Part shown: piece by piece, positions 8,746-17,123 of the stretch | Position numbering within the stretch: the stretch's first letter is position 1 | Layout: each line of letters begins with the position of its first letter | Assembly (NCBI GenBank): GCA_026390585.1 | Contig: JAPLFP010000222.1 | Location: 1 to 35,250, forward strand | Direction: 5' to 3' | DNA length: 35,250 bases | DNA from: Ignavibacteriales bacterium | GTDB lineage: Bacteria; Bacteroidota; Ignavibacteria; UBA10030 | The notes under the pieces: generated by a model | What the model was told of the DNA's origin: nothing | Seen by the model: only the letters and a program-made list of their open reading frames with translations | The model's database searches: none | Translations under genes and position numbers: made by a program

Positions 8746-8900
8746 ACCCCGAGATGTTCCGCTTCATGAATCTCCCGCTTTTTGGATTCCGCTTGTGAGC
8801 GGGATTCTGGGAAGCGGAACCGCCTGTGAGCGGAATCCTGAGAGGCGGGACTTCTGCTCGGGGTCTCAAGACGAGGTCCCGAATAGAAGGATTTCGGGAC
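8746..8900. repeat. Nested palindromic element between convergent genes
   Basis: Outer arms ACCCCGAG (8746) and CTCGGGGT (8857-8864) enclose TCCCGC/GCGGGA and then GGATTCCGCT/AGCGGAATCC, giving a long nested cruciform. Two copies of GC(T/C)TGTGAGCGG(G/A)AT sit in its centre. A second hairpin GTCCCGAA/TTCGGGAC follows at 8876-8900. The 269-bp gap 8669-8937 holds nothing else. It may end both converging transcripts, but no T run is present. Confidence 0.65.
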
Positions 8901-8937
8901 GACAGTGGCTTCGTGGCACGACTTTTCGGCCGCGTCT

Positions 8938-9681
8938 CTAGTTTAACTTCGGCGGGTTTTCCTTCTTCTCAAATATCTCATCTGACAACCCAACGTTGAT
9001 TTTGTACTCAAGGTACTTCACGGTGATGGAACCGGTCCGGGGCACTCGTTGCCTCAGCTCATCGAGCTGTGACGCTGCCGGCATATCGATGTCGAGAGGT
9101 CGTTGTGTTGTATCGCGGGCGGTGGCTTCAAACGACGCCTTCAGTGTCTGTGTCAGGACGTATCCTCCGGATTGTGTCGCGTAGGTGAATTCAAGCCGGA
9201 GAATGCGACCCTGGTAGGGGACCGACTCCATCTTCGCGATCGTCCACAGAGTCTGGTCAACCCACAGGAAAAGCTGCCGGGGACGAATGTTCTGTTCTTT
9301 CCCTGTCAATTGAAGCTTCATCAGTTTCTTCCCTTCAACGTTCTCCTCTCCGATAACCGTGGCATCGTATCGAGCCCGGAGCGTCCCTGCGTTCAGCACA
9401 ACTCCCTCCCGAGGCAGCATCGCAAAACCGGGAGAATCAAAATGAACCTTGTCCGGCTTCTTGAAGTACAGGGTCGCGTTCATCTTCGGGACGCGGAGGC
9501 GTTCCATGTCCACCTTCGCCTCGATTTTCGCAACAAAATCCTGGATTCCCTCATAGCCCTTGCTCACATTCCGCAGAATGACAGAACCCGTGGATTCTTG
9601 AGTCTTCTTCTGCCCGGATGCCATCGGTATCGCGCAGCAGAAAAGCAGAACCATCAAAACAGCATACGACCAACGCATCAC
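8938..9681 (-). CDS. LolA-like outer-membrane lipoprotein-sorting protein
   Basis: The 247-residue protein has a signal peptide (1 to about 24, ending MASG-Q) followed by an open beta-barrel pattern of the LolA/COG2834 type: 'YEGIQDFVAKIEAKVDMERL', 'ATLYFKKPDKVHFDSPGFAM', then 'KLMKLQLTGKE' and 'QLFLWVDQTLWTIAKMES'. Family members bind lipoprotein acyl chains in the periplasm, although this COG also covers looser relatives. The gene overlaps the end of the upstream POT transporter by 4 bp and is the last gene of a minus-strand operon. The family call is good, the exact role is inferred. Confidence 0.75.
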   Translation of the reverse strand: MMRWSYAVLMVLLFCCAIPMASGQKKTQESTGSVILRNVSKGYEGIQDFVAKIEAKVDMERLRVPKMNATLYFKKPDKVHFDSPGFAMLPREGVVLNAGTLRARYDATVIGEENVEGKKLMKLQLTGKEQNIRPRQLFLWVDQTLWTIAKMESVPYQGRILRLEFTYATQSGGYVLTQTLKASFEATARDTTQRPLDIDMPAASQLDELRQRVPRTGSITVKYLEYKINVGLSDEIFEKKENPPKLN

Positions 9682-10955
9682 GCCCTCGCTACTTTTGCTT
9701 CGTTCCGTTTGACAACCACATTATACAACCACATCAGAAGCGCTCCTGCAACGCCGATGCCGATCAGGGCAAACCAGACGCGCTCGGGTTTTCCCGCAGC
9801 TCTCGAGGTCTGATAGAGCCACGCGCCAATCGGATCGCCGACAAATCTCGCAATGGCGATGGGGAGAAATGCATAACCTTGATACAGCCCCTGCTGGCCC
9901 GGAGGCGCAATCTCCGAAATGTATTCGTAGTACCGCGGCGCTTGAGTCATCTCACCAATGGCGAACGCGACGATCCCTGCACCAATGGTAAAGACACTCG
10001 GGTAGATACCAATGATAATCCAAATGAGACTCGATGTCGCGAATCCAAGGAGAATGGCATTCGGAGTCTTGATATTCTTCGTCAGTCGGTTGATGGGAAT
10101 TTGGAGGAGGATGATCGCTCCCGCCCCGCACCACGACTGAAGAATCTCGTAGGGATAGTTCTTGTCGATGAAATCCGTCACATAGTAGGGAATAATGATA
10201 TACTCTTGCCAGAAGATGATCCAGTAGAGAGAATAGATGAGAAGAAAGATCATGAATTTGAAATTCCCCAGCACCACGAAGAGGTTTTCTATCTTCTTGC
10301 CGAGCGATTCAACGACCTCCGCTTTTTCGGGCTTGATCTCCTTGTACAGCATCAAGTTCACGATGATCATTGCGAAGCAGCTCAGCGATGACACCATGTA
10401 GACAAACTCATTGCCAAAGCTGTCTCTGACAAAGTAGGCGATGGTTGGTCCAATCATCGCACCCACATTCACAAGCCAGTAGTAGATGGCATAGCCGAGC
10501 GACTTGGTCTCTGGCTTTGACGTTATTGCGACTGTCCCAAGCACAGAGGGCTTGATAAACGATCCACCAAACGCCGTCAAAATCAGAAACGCCATCATCA
10601 ACCAGTACTGGGGCGCTCCACCGTAGATGCCCGAGAACGCGGACATTCCCATCGATCCGATGAGGAAGTAGCCCAGAGCCAAGACGGAAAATGCTATGTT
10701 GAACGCCCTTCGAAATCCCCACTTGTCGGCGAGAGTCCCTCCCAGGATAGGCAGCAGGAAGATCAACCCTACGAACATGCCGGAGAGCTGTCCTGCATCT
10801 GCCACCTTGAAGCAGAGCCTGTTGAGCATGTAGATCATGAAGACAAATTGATGGCCATAGTAGTCCAGGCGCTCAAACAGCTCCATCCCATTCGCAACCC
10901 AGAATGTTGGATGAAAATCGTTTCGAACCTTTTGGAGACTCGCTCGGATGTCCAC
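9678..10955 (-). CDS. POT/PTR-like major facilitator transporter
   Basis: This 425-residue polytopic protein carries the proton-coupled oligopeptide transporter signature ExxER followed by YYG in TM1 (ELFERLDYYG, about 25-34). An MFS loop 2-3 motif follows (GGTLADKWGFRRAF, about 76-89). About 12 helices are visible. POT members import di- and tripeptides with protons; a few carry nitrate or other solutes, so peptide specificity is a family inference. The start codon lies 33 bp after the ABC permease stop, and the end overlaps the LolA-like gene by 4 bp, so the three are probably one transcript. Confidence 0.85.
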   Translation of the reverse strand: MDIRASLQKVRNDFHPTFWVANGMELFERLDYYGHQFVFMIYMLNRLCFKVADAGQLSGMFVGLIFLLPILGGTLADKWGFRRAFNIAFSVLALGYFLIGSMGMSAFSGIYGGAPQYWLMMAFLILTAFGGSFIKPSVLGTVAITSKPETKSLGYAIYYWLVNVGAMIGPTIAYFVRDSFGNEFVYMVSSLSCFAMIIVNLMLYKEIKPEKAEVVESLGKKIENLFVVLGNFKFMIFLLIYSLYWIIFWQEYIIIPYYVTDFIDKNYPYEILQSWCGAGAIILLQIPINRLTKNIKTPNAILLGFATSSLIWIIIGIYPSVFTIGAGIVAFAIGEMTQAPRYYEYISEIAPPGQQGLYQGYAFLPIAIARFVGDPIGAWLYQTSRAAGKPERVWFALIGIGVAGALLMWLYNVVVKRNEAKVARA

Positions 10956-10988
10956 AGATTCTCCCTTGAGGGTGGTGTGATTGAGTGA

Positions 10989-11825
10989 TTAAGAAAGAAT
11001 GTCTTTGCGACGGAAGATCAGCCACGCGATGAAAACAAATCCTACCGAATATGCACCGAGGACAGCGATAGAGTTTCCGACGGACTCCCACGGAATCGGA
11101 TCCTCAAACACCTGCTGCCAAACATTCAGATAGTTCGAGAAAAGGTATGGCTTGATGTCTTTAAACAGTTCCACGGGGATCACCGTGATGAGGAGGAAGA
11201 CAATATTGACCCCCATCGTACCGATGATGGGCCCGATCGCATTCTCAACAAACGACGAGAACAGAAACGCAAGAGATGCAATCGTCAGCATTGCCCATGC
11301 TGCCAGGAAGTACGCTGCCAGGAACCTCCAGGCGACATCAGATTCCGACAGGATCAGGATCCCCCTCTGCAGGACGATCAGATCGCCTCGACCGAGAAGC
11401 ACCAAGGCGAGTCCCACGCTGAGAATCCCAAGAAATCCCACGAAAACAACCGTATAAATTGCCGTCGTGGAAAATTTCGAAAGAAAAATACGCGTCCGGG
11501 AAACAGGACGAACAAGAATCAGCCTGTAGGTACCGGCGGTCGCTTCCCCGGCAAGCTGGTCGCCTGCGACGAACGAAATCAGCAGGGGAATCTGAACCCA
11601 GAGGCTGTTCATCATACTATGGGCAACGAACCATCCGTTGTAGAGGTTACCGACGAAAAAGAAATCCTGCTGAAGCGACCGGAGCGAGTACTGAAGGAAT
11701 CGTCCCCCCTCAAGCTTCATGGCAACTTCGACCAGAGGCACGATGACCGCGACGAGCGCGAAGCCGATGTAGGTCCGCTTCTTCAGGAAAGTCTTGATGA
11801 GTTCGTAGTAAATCAGTCGTAGCAT
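10989..11825 (-). CDS. ABC-2 type transporter permease
   Basis: The chosen start is the internal Met of MLRLIYYELIKTF (278 residues). The 23 extra residues in the ORF track (MDLRFEFLDLFRISRFGF...) are translation of a dispersed repeat and not protein. About six hydrophobic segments alternate with short loops, as in NatB/BcrB-type ABC-2 permeases ('LILVRPVSRTRIFLSKF' is the typical loop after TM2). It should form the membrane part of an exporter with the ATPase encoded upstream. Substrate unknown; relatives export ions, antibiotics or lipids. Confidence 0.85.
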   Translation of the reverse strand: MLRLIYYELIKTFLKKRTYIGFALVAVIVPLVEVAMKLEGGRFLQYSLRSLQQDFFFVGNLYNGWFVAHSMMNSLWVQIPLLISFVAGDQLAGEATAGTYRLILVRPVSRTRIFLSKFSTTAIYTVVFVGFLGILSVGLALVLLGRGDLIVLQRGILILSESDVAWRFLAAYFLAAWAMLTIASLAFLFSSFVENAIGPIIGTMGVNIVFLLITVIPVELFKDIKPYLFSNYLNVWQQVFEDPIPWESVGNSIAVLGAYSVGFVFIAWLIFRRKDILS

Positions 11826-11831
11826 AGGATA

Positions 11832-11973
11832 GACTCTTGGAAATCCGAATCTCGAAATCCTAAACAAATCTAAAAATTCAAATCTCAAATCCAAAACGAT
11901 AGCTCATTGTTTGATATTTCGGATTTAGATCTTCGAATTTCGTTTGAGGTTTCGAATTTCGGATTTAGGATTT
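11832..11973. repeat. Inverted pair of 'FRI'-type dispersed AT-rich repeats
   Basis: Both halves of the ABC intergenic gap are made of the unit seen at 5198-5225. The right half reads TTCGAATTTCGGATTTAGGA on the plus strand (11951-11970). The left half carries the same unit in the opposite orientation (AAATCCGAATCTCGAAATCC). The right copy supplies the stop codon of the ATPase gene, and the left copy creates a false N-terminal extension of the permease ORF. Confidence 0.7.
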
Positions 11974-12907
11974 ATTCCTTTGATGTACCTTCCCGTGTGT
12001 CGCTCTCCGTGATCGCGAGGAAGTACTCCTCCAGTGAGCGCCTCGGTACCAACGCCTCGATATCGATTTGTTCACGCACGAGCGCCCGGGCCAGCTCGGG
12101 GATGCCTTCAAATGGCATTGTCACCAGGAATTCTTCCGCTGTTTCCACAACCTTTTCGACGCCTCGCTGACCGGAAAGCACCTGCCTCACTTTTTCCAAT
12201 GGTTTCGCCCGGACGGCAACAGACTTCTCCCCTTTTTCGAGCAACGAACTGACGTCTCCCTGGGTCACGAGTTCGCCGCGGTTGATGACCGCCATCCGGT
12301 TCGCGACCATCTCCACTTCGTTGAGCAGGTGCGATGACAGCATCACTGTTTTGTTTTGATCTGCAGCGAGGTGCCGGATAAGTTCACGGATTTCTTTCAT
12401 CCCCTGAGGATCGAGTCCGCTTGTCGGTTCATCGAGGATGACAAATTCCGGGTCCGACAGAAGTGACTGGGCAATGCCAAGACGCTGCTTCATGCCGTGC
12501 GAGTAGGTTTTTACCTTGTCGCGAGCGCGGGTCGACAGCCCCACGAGCGAAAGGACTTCCTCAATGCGTTTCCGGGTGGTGCCGCCGTTCAAAGCTCCAA
12601 CGATCTCAAGATTGCGATAAGCAGACAAATAGCCATAGAAATCGGGTTTCTCGACGATGCCCCCAATCGATTCGAGCGCCTTTTCACGTTCTCTGTCCAA
12701 AGACTTGCCAAACAGGAAGACTTCTCCTTCGGTAGGACGGATCAGGGAAAGGAGCATTCGAATGGTCGTGCTCTTGCCTGCTCCGTTAGGTCCAAGAAAA
12801 CCAAAAACATCGCCGCGATGGACCTCAAGGTCGAGATGATGAACGGCCCATCGGTGCTTGTATTGCTTTCCCAGGTTTTTCGTCTGTAGGATGATCTCGC
12901 CGGTCAA
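11972..12907 (-). CDS. ABC transporter ATP-binding protein (NatA/BcrA type)
   Basis: The 311-residue protein has Walker A GPNGAGKST (about 38-46), a Q-loop region 'GGIVEKPDFYGYLSA', signature YSHGMKQRL, Walker B FVILDEPTSGLDP and the switch His in MLSSHLL. After the nucleotide-binding domain there is an 80-residue C-terminal extension common in BcrA/NatA-like exporters. It is the first gene of the operon ATPase, permease, POT transporter, LolA-like. About 280 bp without a gene precede it, which probably hold the promoter. The C-terminus ends inside a dispersed repeat. Confidence 0.93.
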   Translation of the reverse strand: MTGEIILQTKNLGKQYKHRWAVHHLDLEVHRGDVFGFLGPNGAGKSTTIRMLLSLIRPTEGEVFLFGKSLDREREKALESIGGIVEKPDFYGYLSAYRNLEIVGALNGGTTRKRIEEVLSLVGLSTRARDKVKTYSHGMKQRLGIAQSLLSDPEFVILDEPTSGLDPQGMKEIRELIRHLAADQNKTVMLSSHLLNEVEMVANRMAVINRGELVTQGDVSSLLEKGEKSVAVRAKPLEKVRQVLSGQRGVEKVVETAEEFLVTMPFEGIPELARALVREQIDIEALVPRRSLEEYFLAITESDTREGTSKE

Positions 12908-13019
12908 GAGATGCCAGTGATGGGTTCGCGATGAAAGAAAATGGTCCGGTGGAACGACATTTTAGTTCGGGAAATGTAGAGCTTATTTTGGGAATTTCCA
13001 AGATAGGGAATGTGTAGAA

Positions 13020-13060
13020 GCCCGATTTCTAAGTGGTTACGTCTCTGGAAGAAATCGGGC
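13020..13060. repeat. Hairpin element GCCCGATTTCT / AGAAATCGGGC
   Basis: An 11-bp perfect inverted repeat with a 19-nt spacer is preceded by TGTAGAA. The layout resembles the hairpins at 22457 and 23915 (GTAGAAGtCCGt...), suggesting one family of mobile palindromes. Confidence 0.6.
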
Positions 13061-13104
13061 ATCTTACTCCGCTCGAGATTGAGCGAATAGGTAGAAGTCC
13101 CCCC

Positions 13105-13145
13105 CTAAAAACAGCAACGCCGCAGCTGGTGCCGCGGCGCTTGCC
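13105..13145 (-). terminator. Rho-independent terminator after the FecR-like gene
   Basis: Read on the minus strand, AGCGCCGC...GCGGCGTT forms a G/C-rich stem about 50 bp after the stop at 13192, followed by GCTGTTTTT. Confidence 0.7.
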
Positions 13146-13191
13146 AACAACTATCATTTCCGCCGAAATACGGCGGCCTTGATGAACCGAG

Positions 13192-13881
13192 TTACTTGGT
13201 CTGCTTCAATTTATCCAACGCGCTCTGCACTTTTTTTGCCTGCGGAGCGGGGAGATTCTCCTTCGACAACAAGGAGTATTCCGTGATTGCTTCCTTCGTG
13301 AGCTTCATCTTCTCGAAGGCCATTGCTACGGTAAGTCTTGCGTCATAATTCGAGCGAACCTCGGGATGCGTCCGCAGCGTCTCTTTGGATTTCAGGATTG
13401 AAGTCGCATAGTAGGTGTTGTCGTACAATACCCGCGCCCCATGCAGCTGCATCTCTCCCACTTTGCCGTCCGTCGATACTGAGAGATCTGTCTTTGACTT
13501 GTTCTCACCATGAAGAACGGTTGCCGATGGAATGGCGAGCTCATCTTTTTCCCGCGGAGGAACTGCAAGAATATTCTCCATGGCCAGTTTCAGAAGGAAA
13601 TCTTCCTGGCTCAGCTGACGAACATCAGAGATATCGAGTATCGTCAACTCGGGAACAACCAGATTCCGCTTGTCCATTTCGATTGTGGCGCTGGCACCCG
13701 GGCCCGTTCGCATACTGTCTTCAGGCTTCAGCAGGTCTCCCACCTTGACTTTTCTCCATTCTTCCATCACCCCACGACGAACCTCGACGGTTCCCTTCAC
13801 CGCTCTCACGCTGAAATCTGCCGCCAGCAAAGGTAGCACGAGAAGACTCAGCATCGCAATCCACAATATTCGAATACGCAT
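13192..13881 (-). CDS. FecR-domain-like exported protein
   Basis: The 229-residue protein has a signal peptide (1-20, ending LLA-ADF) and a FecR-like beta domain (about 22-95: 'VRAVKGTVEVRRGVMEEWRKVKVGDLL', 'DSMRTGPGASATIEM'). The C-terminal third is helical and TPR-like (AMAFEKMKLTKEAITEYSLL). FecR domains in the periplasm either relay signals or bind glycans. The gene starts 24 bp after the barrel/transglutaminase gene, so they are likely one transcript. FecR-like proteins often neighbour CHASE2 proteins, and a CHASE2 sensor lies a few genes upstream. Confidence 0.75.
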   Translation of the reverse strand: MRIRILWIAMLSLLVLPLLAADFSVRAVKGTVEVRRGVMEEWRKVKVGDLLKPEDSMRTGPGASATIEMDKRNLVVPELTILDISDVRQLSQEDFLLKLAMENILAVPPREKDELAIPSATVLHGENKSKTDLSVSTDGKVGEMQLHGARVLYDNTYYATSILKSKETLRTHPEVRSNYDARLTVAMAFEKMKLTKEAITEYSLLSKENLPAPQAKKVQSALDKLKQTK

Positions 13882-13905
13882 TGCTCTATCCTTTCAGTTC
13901 ACCCG

Positions 13906-15942
13906 CTATCGAAGCATCACATCCACGAGCCGGACCCATCCCCTCACAACTCCAAGTCCAACTTCGACATCATCGAAATACTCTTTTGCACCCAGCTCCC
14001 ATGCTTTCTGGAATCCATCGGTAATCGCTGTCGTCTCAACCGGGATCCAGATGGTTTCCTCGCCCCGTTCATTCTTCCGAACCACATAACGCTTCGGATT
14101 GTCGCTGATGATTCTTGATTGGGTCGCCGGAACCTCTGTGTCAAACATTAAGAAAATGTGCGCATCATCCAGCCGCTGAGGCGGCACCACATCGATGAAC
14201 GCCGTGTTGATTCCGACACTCGCCAGCAGCGACGAGAAACAGACCGTCATATCGTCGCAATCTCCGCCGCGGAGAGCAAGCGTTTCTGTCGGGAATTGCA
14301 CCCGGTCCTTGCTCGCCTTCGGGTCGTTCACGTATGTCAATCGTGACGCGAACTCATTGAACAGAAATCTGGCCGATCTGAACTTCTCCAGCTGTCTCGC
14401 TACCGCAGCGAGTGTGTCCTTGTTCTGGCTCATCACGCTGCGTGTGAATCGCATAACATCTGCGTCTTCGGGCGTCACAAAGTAGCGAAGCGTCAGCGCA
14501 TCACCATCCCAATCGTTGCGCCCCCTGATGATCAGTCGGGTCTGGCTCTTGTCATCATAATCTTCAGCCGGCGACGCCTTGACAAACACGTCTGCGGCTC
14601 TCAGGACCATCGATGGAACAAACCTGATCGCCTCGTTGAAGATCGCATAAAAAGGAACATCGGTCTCGGCATTCGGTTCAAGGTACACAGCCCGGGGTGA
14701 TTCTGTCGGACTGTCCATGTACTGCTCAACAAAGAACGATACCTTCACCGAGATCGGCTTTGTCGACACATTCCTGACTCTCGCCTTACCCAGCGGCCTT
14801 GCCGCGTGCACCTGGTACGACGATGGATACACCTCGCTCAAAATCTGAACATACTCGATCTTAGCCCAAGTCTCACGTGTTCTGCCGAGTGAGATGGTGG
14901 CCGACAGGTTGAACTGGCTCGGAGTAAACGCATTATATCCCAGATCCTGAACACCCCTTGCAAGAAACTCATCGAACGTGGGCTGTGACCGTGCAGATTG
15001 ATTCAGAAAATGGACATAGCTGAAATTCAATTTTGCCGGTCCGTATGCAAATCCCACTCCTGCCGAAATACCTGAGACAAATTGCGTCCCCCTGCCACCG
15101 AACCAAATCCCTTGGCGGAGCGCCCACCGGTCACTGAGATTCCATTCGGTGCCCGCTCCCCCCATCGCCTGTGTATCAAAATCGAATGCTACAGTCGTCA
15201 GCGGGCTAGCGTGATACGCTGCTCCCACCCGCAGCGTCTTCACATTCCGCAAGCTATATTTCAAAACATCTTCCCCAAGTTCACTTTCCGTCAGCCGAAA
15301 GAGGTTTTTCGCAACTGCCCCGAAGCTCCACTCCGGTGACGGCTGCCAGTTCAGTCCGACATCGATATTCCACGCATTGCCAGTGTGTTGATTCAGCGTG
15401 GTGGTGACTGTTGTCCCTGGGCCAAGTGCATACTGCGCATCTGTCACAATCTGCTCTCTGAATCTTGCGCTGACCCCAAGGCCGACAGTGGGCGTAATCT
15501 GATATCCGTATCCAAGAGCATATTGTTCACGATAAGTGATTCGTAAATCATAATCGATTCTTGGACCAGCATCCGGAAATGTGTAAAAGGTCGGAACAAG
15601 AAACTCGCGATCCATTCCCGGGGAATAGCTTCCTGCGATCACGTGATTGTCAAGGAACCGTTTCGCACTGCCAGCGCTGTACAGAGAAACACCGTTCAAA
15701 GGAACATCCCGTCGAAATGAACCATAAATCGACGAAGTGACATCCCAATCTCGAATTGACACGAGGCCGGCAGGATTCCAATCGATACTCCCAATGTCAT
15801 CCGACAGCGCCGTAAACGCCCCGAGCGCAGAACCGCGCACGGAACTCAGATGCTGCCCAAAGACACCAAGCGTTGCGAAGTGGAGAAGAACGACTGCCCG
15901 GCCAAGAATCTTGAGTGATTGCTTTGTGGGGAACACGCTCAA
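13906..15942 (-). CDS. PorV/UPF0164-like outer-membrane barrel fused to a transglutaminase-like domain
   Basis: The 678-residue protein starts with a signal sequence (residues about 10-29, ending GVFG-Q). Residues about 30-345 look like an outer-membrane barrel of the PorV/UPF0164 kind ('ALGAFTALSDDIGSIDWNPAGL' is the diagnostic N-terminal plug motif). A beta-rich middle domain (about 355-490) leads to a transglutaminase-like domain (about 530-650) with the catalytic Cys in RGGDCDDMTVC, a His in DDAHIFLMF and a downstream IPVETT. The start is a TTG, because the only upstream ATG is in frame with an early TGA. A joined barrel and papain-fold domain suggests a surface or periplasmic peptidase or cross-linking role. 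Function is inferred. Confidence 0.75.
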   Translation of the reverse strand: MSVFPTKQSLKILGRAVVLLHFATLGVFGQHLSSVRGSALGAFTALSDDIGSIDWNPAGLVSIRDWDVTSSIYGSFRRDVPLNGVSLYSAGSAKRFLDNHVIAGSYSPGMDREFLVPTFYTFPDAGPRIDYDLRITYREQYALGYGYQITPTVGLGVSARFREQIVTDAQYALGPGTTVTTTLNQHTGNAWNIDVGLNWQPSPEWSFGAVAKNLFRLTESELGEDVLKYSLRNVKTLRVGAAYHASPLTTVAFDFDTQAMGGAGTEWNLSDRWALRQGIWFGGRGTQFVSGISAGVGFAYGPAKLNFSYVHFLNQSARSQPTFDEFLARGVQDLGYNAFTPSQFNLSATISLGRTRETWAKIEYVQILSEVYPSSYQVHAARPLGKARVRNVSTKPISVKVSFFVEQYMDSPTESPRAVYLEPNAETDVPFYAIFNEAIRFVPSMVLRAADVFVKASPAEDYDDKSQTRLIIRGRNDWDGDALTLRYFVTPEDADVMRFTRSVMSQNKDTLAAVARQLEKFRSARFLFNEFASRLTYVNDPKASKDRVQFPTETLALRGGDCDDMTVCFSSLLASVGINTAFIDVVPPQRLDDAHIFLMFDTEVPATQSRIISDNPKRYVVRKNERGEETIWIPVETTAITDGFQKAWELGAKEYFDDVEVGLGVVRGWVRLVDVMLR

Positions 15943-15960
15943 ATTCAGGCGCCGTAGATC

Positions 15961-15980
15961 ATTGTCAACGTTGTGACAAT
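15961..15980. promoter_or_regulatory. Palindrome ATTGTCA-N6-TGACAAT upstream of the barrel gene
   Basis: A perfect 7-bp inverted repeat lies 18 bp upstream of the TTG start of the barrel/transglutaminase gene. An AAGGAGA stands on its far side. It could be an operator or an RNA hairpin that brings the distant Shine-Dalgarno close to the start. Confidence 0.35.
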
Positions 15981-16039
15981 TTCTCCTTGCAAGCTATTGT
16001 ACTGTTGAGTGTCGTTGAGCCGTGGCGCGGCCACCCGAT

Positions 16040-16957
16040 TCACTTCACCCAAAGCTGGATGTTGTGAATGGATGCTGCTTGAACAAGAACATTTCCAGTA
16101 TATCCTGGAACACTCGTCACACTTCGATTCATTGAAATGAACGAGAAGAGATACCGGCCATCACTGTTCGCCTGAAGGCTTTTCAGGACCTTCGCCGGAA
16201 CCGTAAGAGAATTCGAACCTTCTATGACTTCGATCTGGAGGAGGGGCTTGACGGGGACGTTCGACCGTGCATCGAATGAACTGATCAAGACACGGAAAGT
16301 TCCACCAACCTTGCCGCTCCAGCGGACCTGAAGGTCGTCGTTCTTGAAGACGACGGAACCGGCTTTCGGCTCAAGGACGGTGATTTCTTCCGGACTTGCG
16401 ATTGCAAGCTCGAACGGAGTGACAGAACCGCGACCATCGGCGACAAACCGATAGGTCTGGCCTGATGCATAGGTAAAACTCCCAATCGGCTGATTGTCCT
16501 GGTCGACCAACGTATATGCTGAGCCCGCATTTTGGTCGGGGTAAAAACTCGTCCCCGTCCTGTACGGCCTCATGGTCTTCGGAAGATCAACCGCGTTGAC
16601 CTTCGCAGTCCCGACATCAAGTCCCAGGTACCCGACCACTTTGCCCGAGCCAGAAATCGGCTTCTTTTTGTCGTTCAGGAGTATCCTCGAATAGGAAAAC
16701 GTACTTCGGGAAGCTCCCAAATCAGTCTTTACCCCATTCACGAGGAATGTCGCAGGATACAGCTGCTCCTCCTGTTGCATGACACCGGAGGTATCGACGG
16801 AGGCATCAACGATCAGGGTGGAATCAACGGCAGGAAGGACTTTCACTTCGAGCGTAGCTGTGCTCTGATCCAATGCAAGTTCGACCGGAGATTTCTCCTG
16901 ACATCCAACGAGCCAGAGCAGAGCAGCGAACGCAAGAATGAAACCTGACCTACGCAT
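16040..16957 (-). CDS. Lipoprotein of unknown function
   Basis: The 305-residue protein has a lipoprotein signal peptide with lipobox LVGC (Cys at about residue 19), followed by a beta-rich body with no family I recognise. Residues about 195-290 ('ITVLEPKAGSVVFKNDDLQVRWSGK') resemble an Ig-like domain of the kind found on secreted proteins. It lies 97 bp upstream of the barrel/transglutaminase gene on the same strand and probably works with it at the outer membrane. Transcription may be controlled by the palindrome at 17026-17049. Confidence 0.7.
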   Translation of the reverse strand: MRRSGFILAFAALLWLVGCQEKSPVELALDQSTATLEVKVLPAVDSTLIVDASVDTSGVMQQEEQLYPATFLVNGVKTDLGASRSTFSYSRILLNDKKKPISGSGKVVGYLGLDVGTAKVNAVDLPKTMRPYRTGTSFYPDQNAGSAYTLVDQDNQPIGSFTYASGQTYRFVADGRGSVTPFELAIASPEEITVLEPKAGSVVFKNDDLQVRWSGKVGGTFRVLISSFDARSNVPVKPLLQIEVIEGSNSLTVPAKVLKSLQANSDGRYLFSFISMNRSVTSVPGYTGNVLVQAASIHNIQLWVK

Positions 16958-17025
16958 AAGCCATCACCATCCGTCCGTAATATACTGAATTCCTCCGCAT
17001 TTCGAAATATCCCTTATCACTGGTG

Positions 17026-17049
17026 ATTATTGCCCAAAATGGCAATAAT
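17026..17049. promoter_or_regulatory. Palindrome ATTATTGCC-N6-GGCAATAAT
   Basis: A perfect 9-bp inverted repeat with a 6-bp spacer lies about 70-90 bp upstream of the lipoprotein gene. The symmetry fits a dimeric regulator site. It could instead be a hairpin linked to the adjacent terminator. Confidence 0.4.
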
Positions 17050-17063
17050 TTAGAGCCACAGAC

Positions 17064-17100
17064 AAAACTGGCTCCCGCTGTTCCCCGGAGCAGGAGCCAG
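17064..17100 (-). terminator. Rho-independent terminator after the unknown gene at 17124
   Basis: On the minus strand CTGGCTCC...GGAGCCAG (8-9 bp stem) is followed by TTTTGTCTG, starting about 25 bp after the stop codon at 17124. Confidence 0.75.
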
Positions 17101-17123
17101 GTGGGGATCCTTTCACGCCACAT

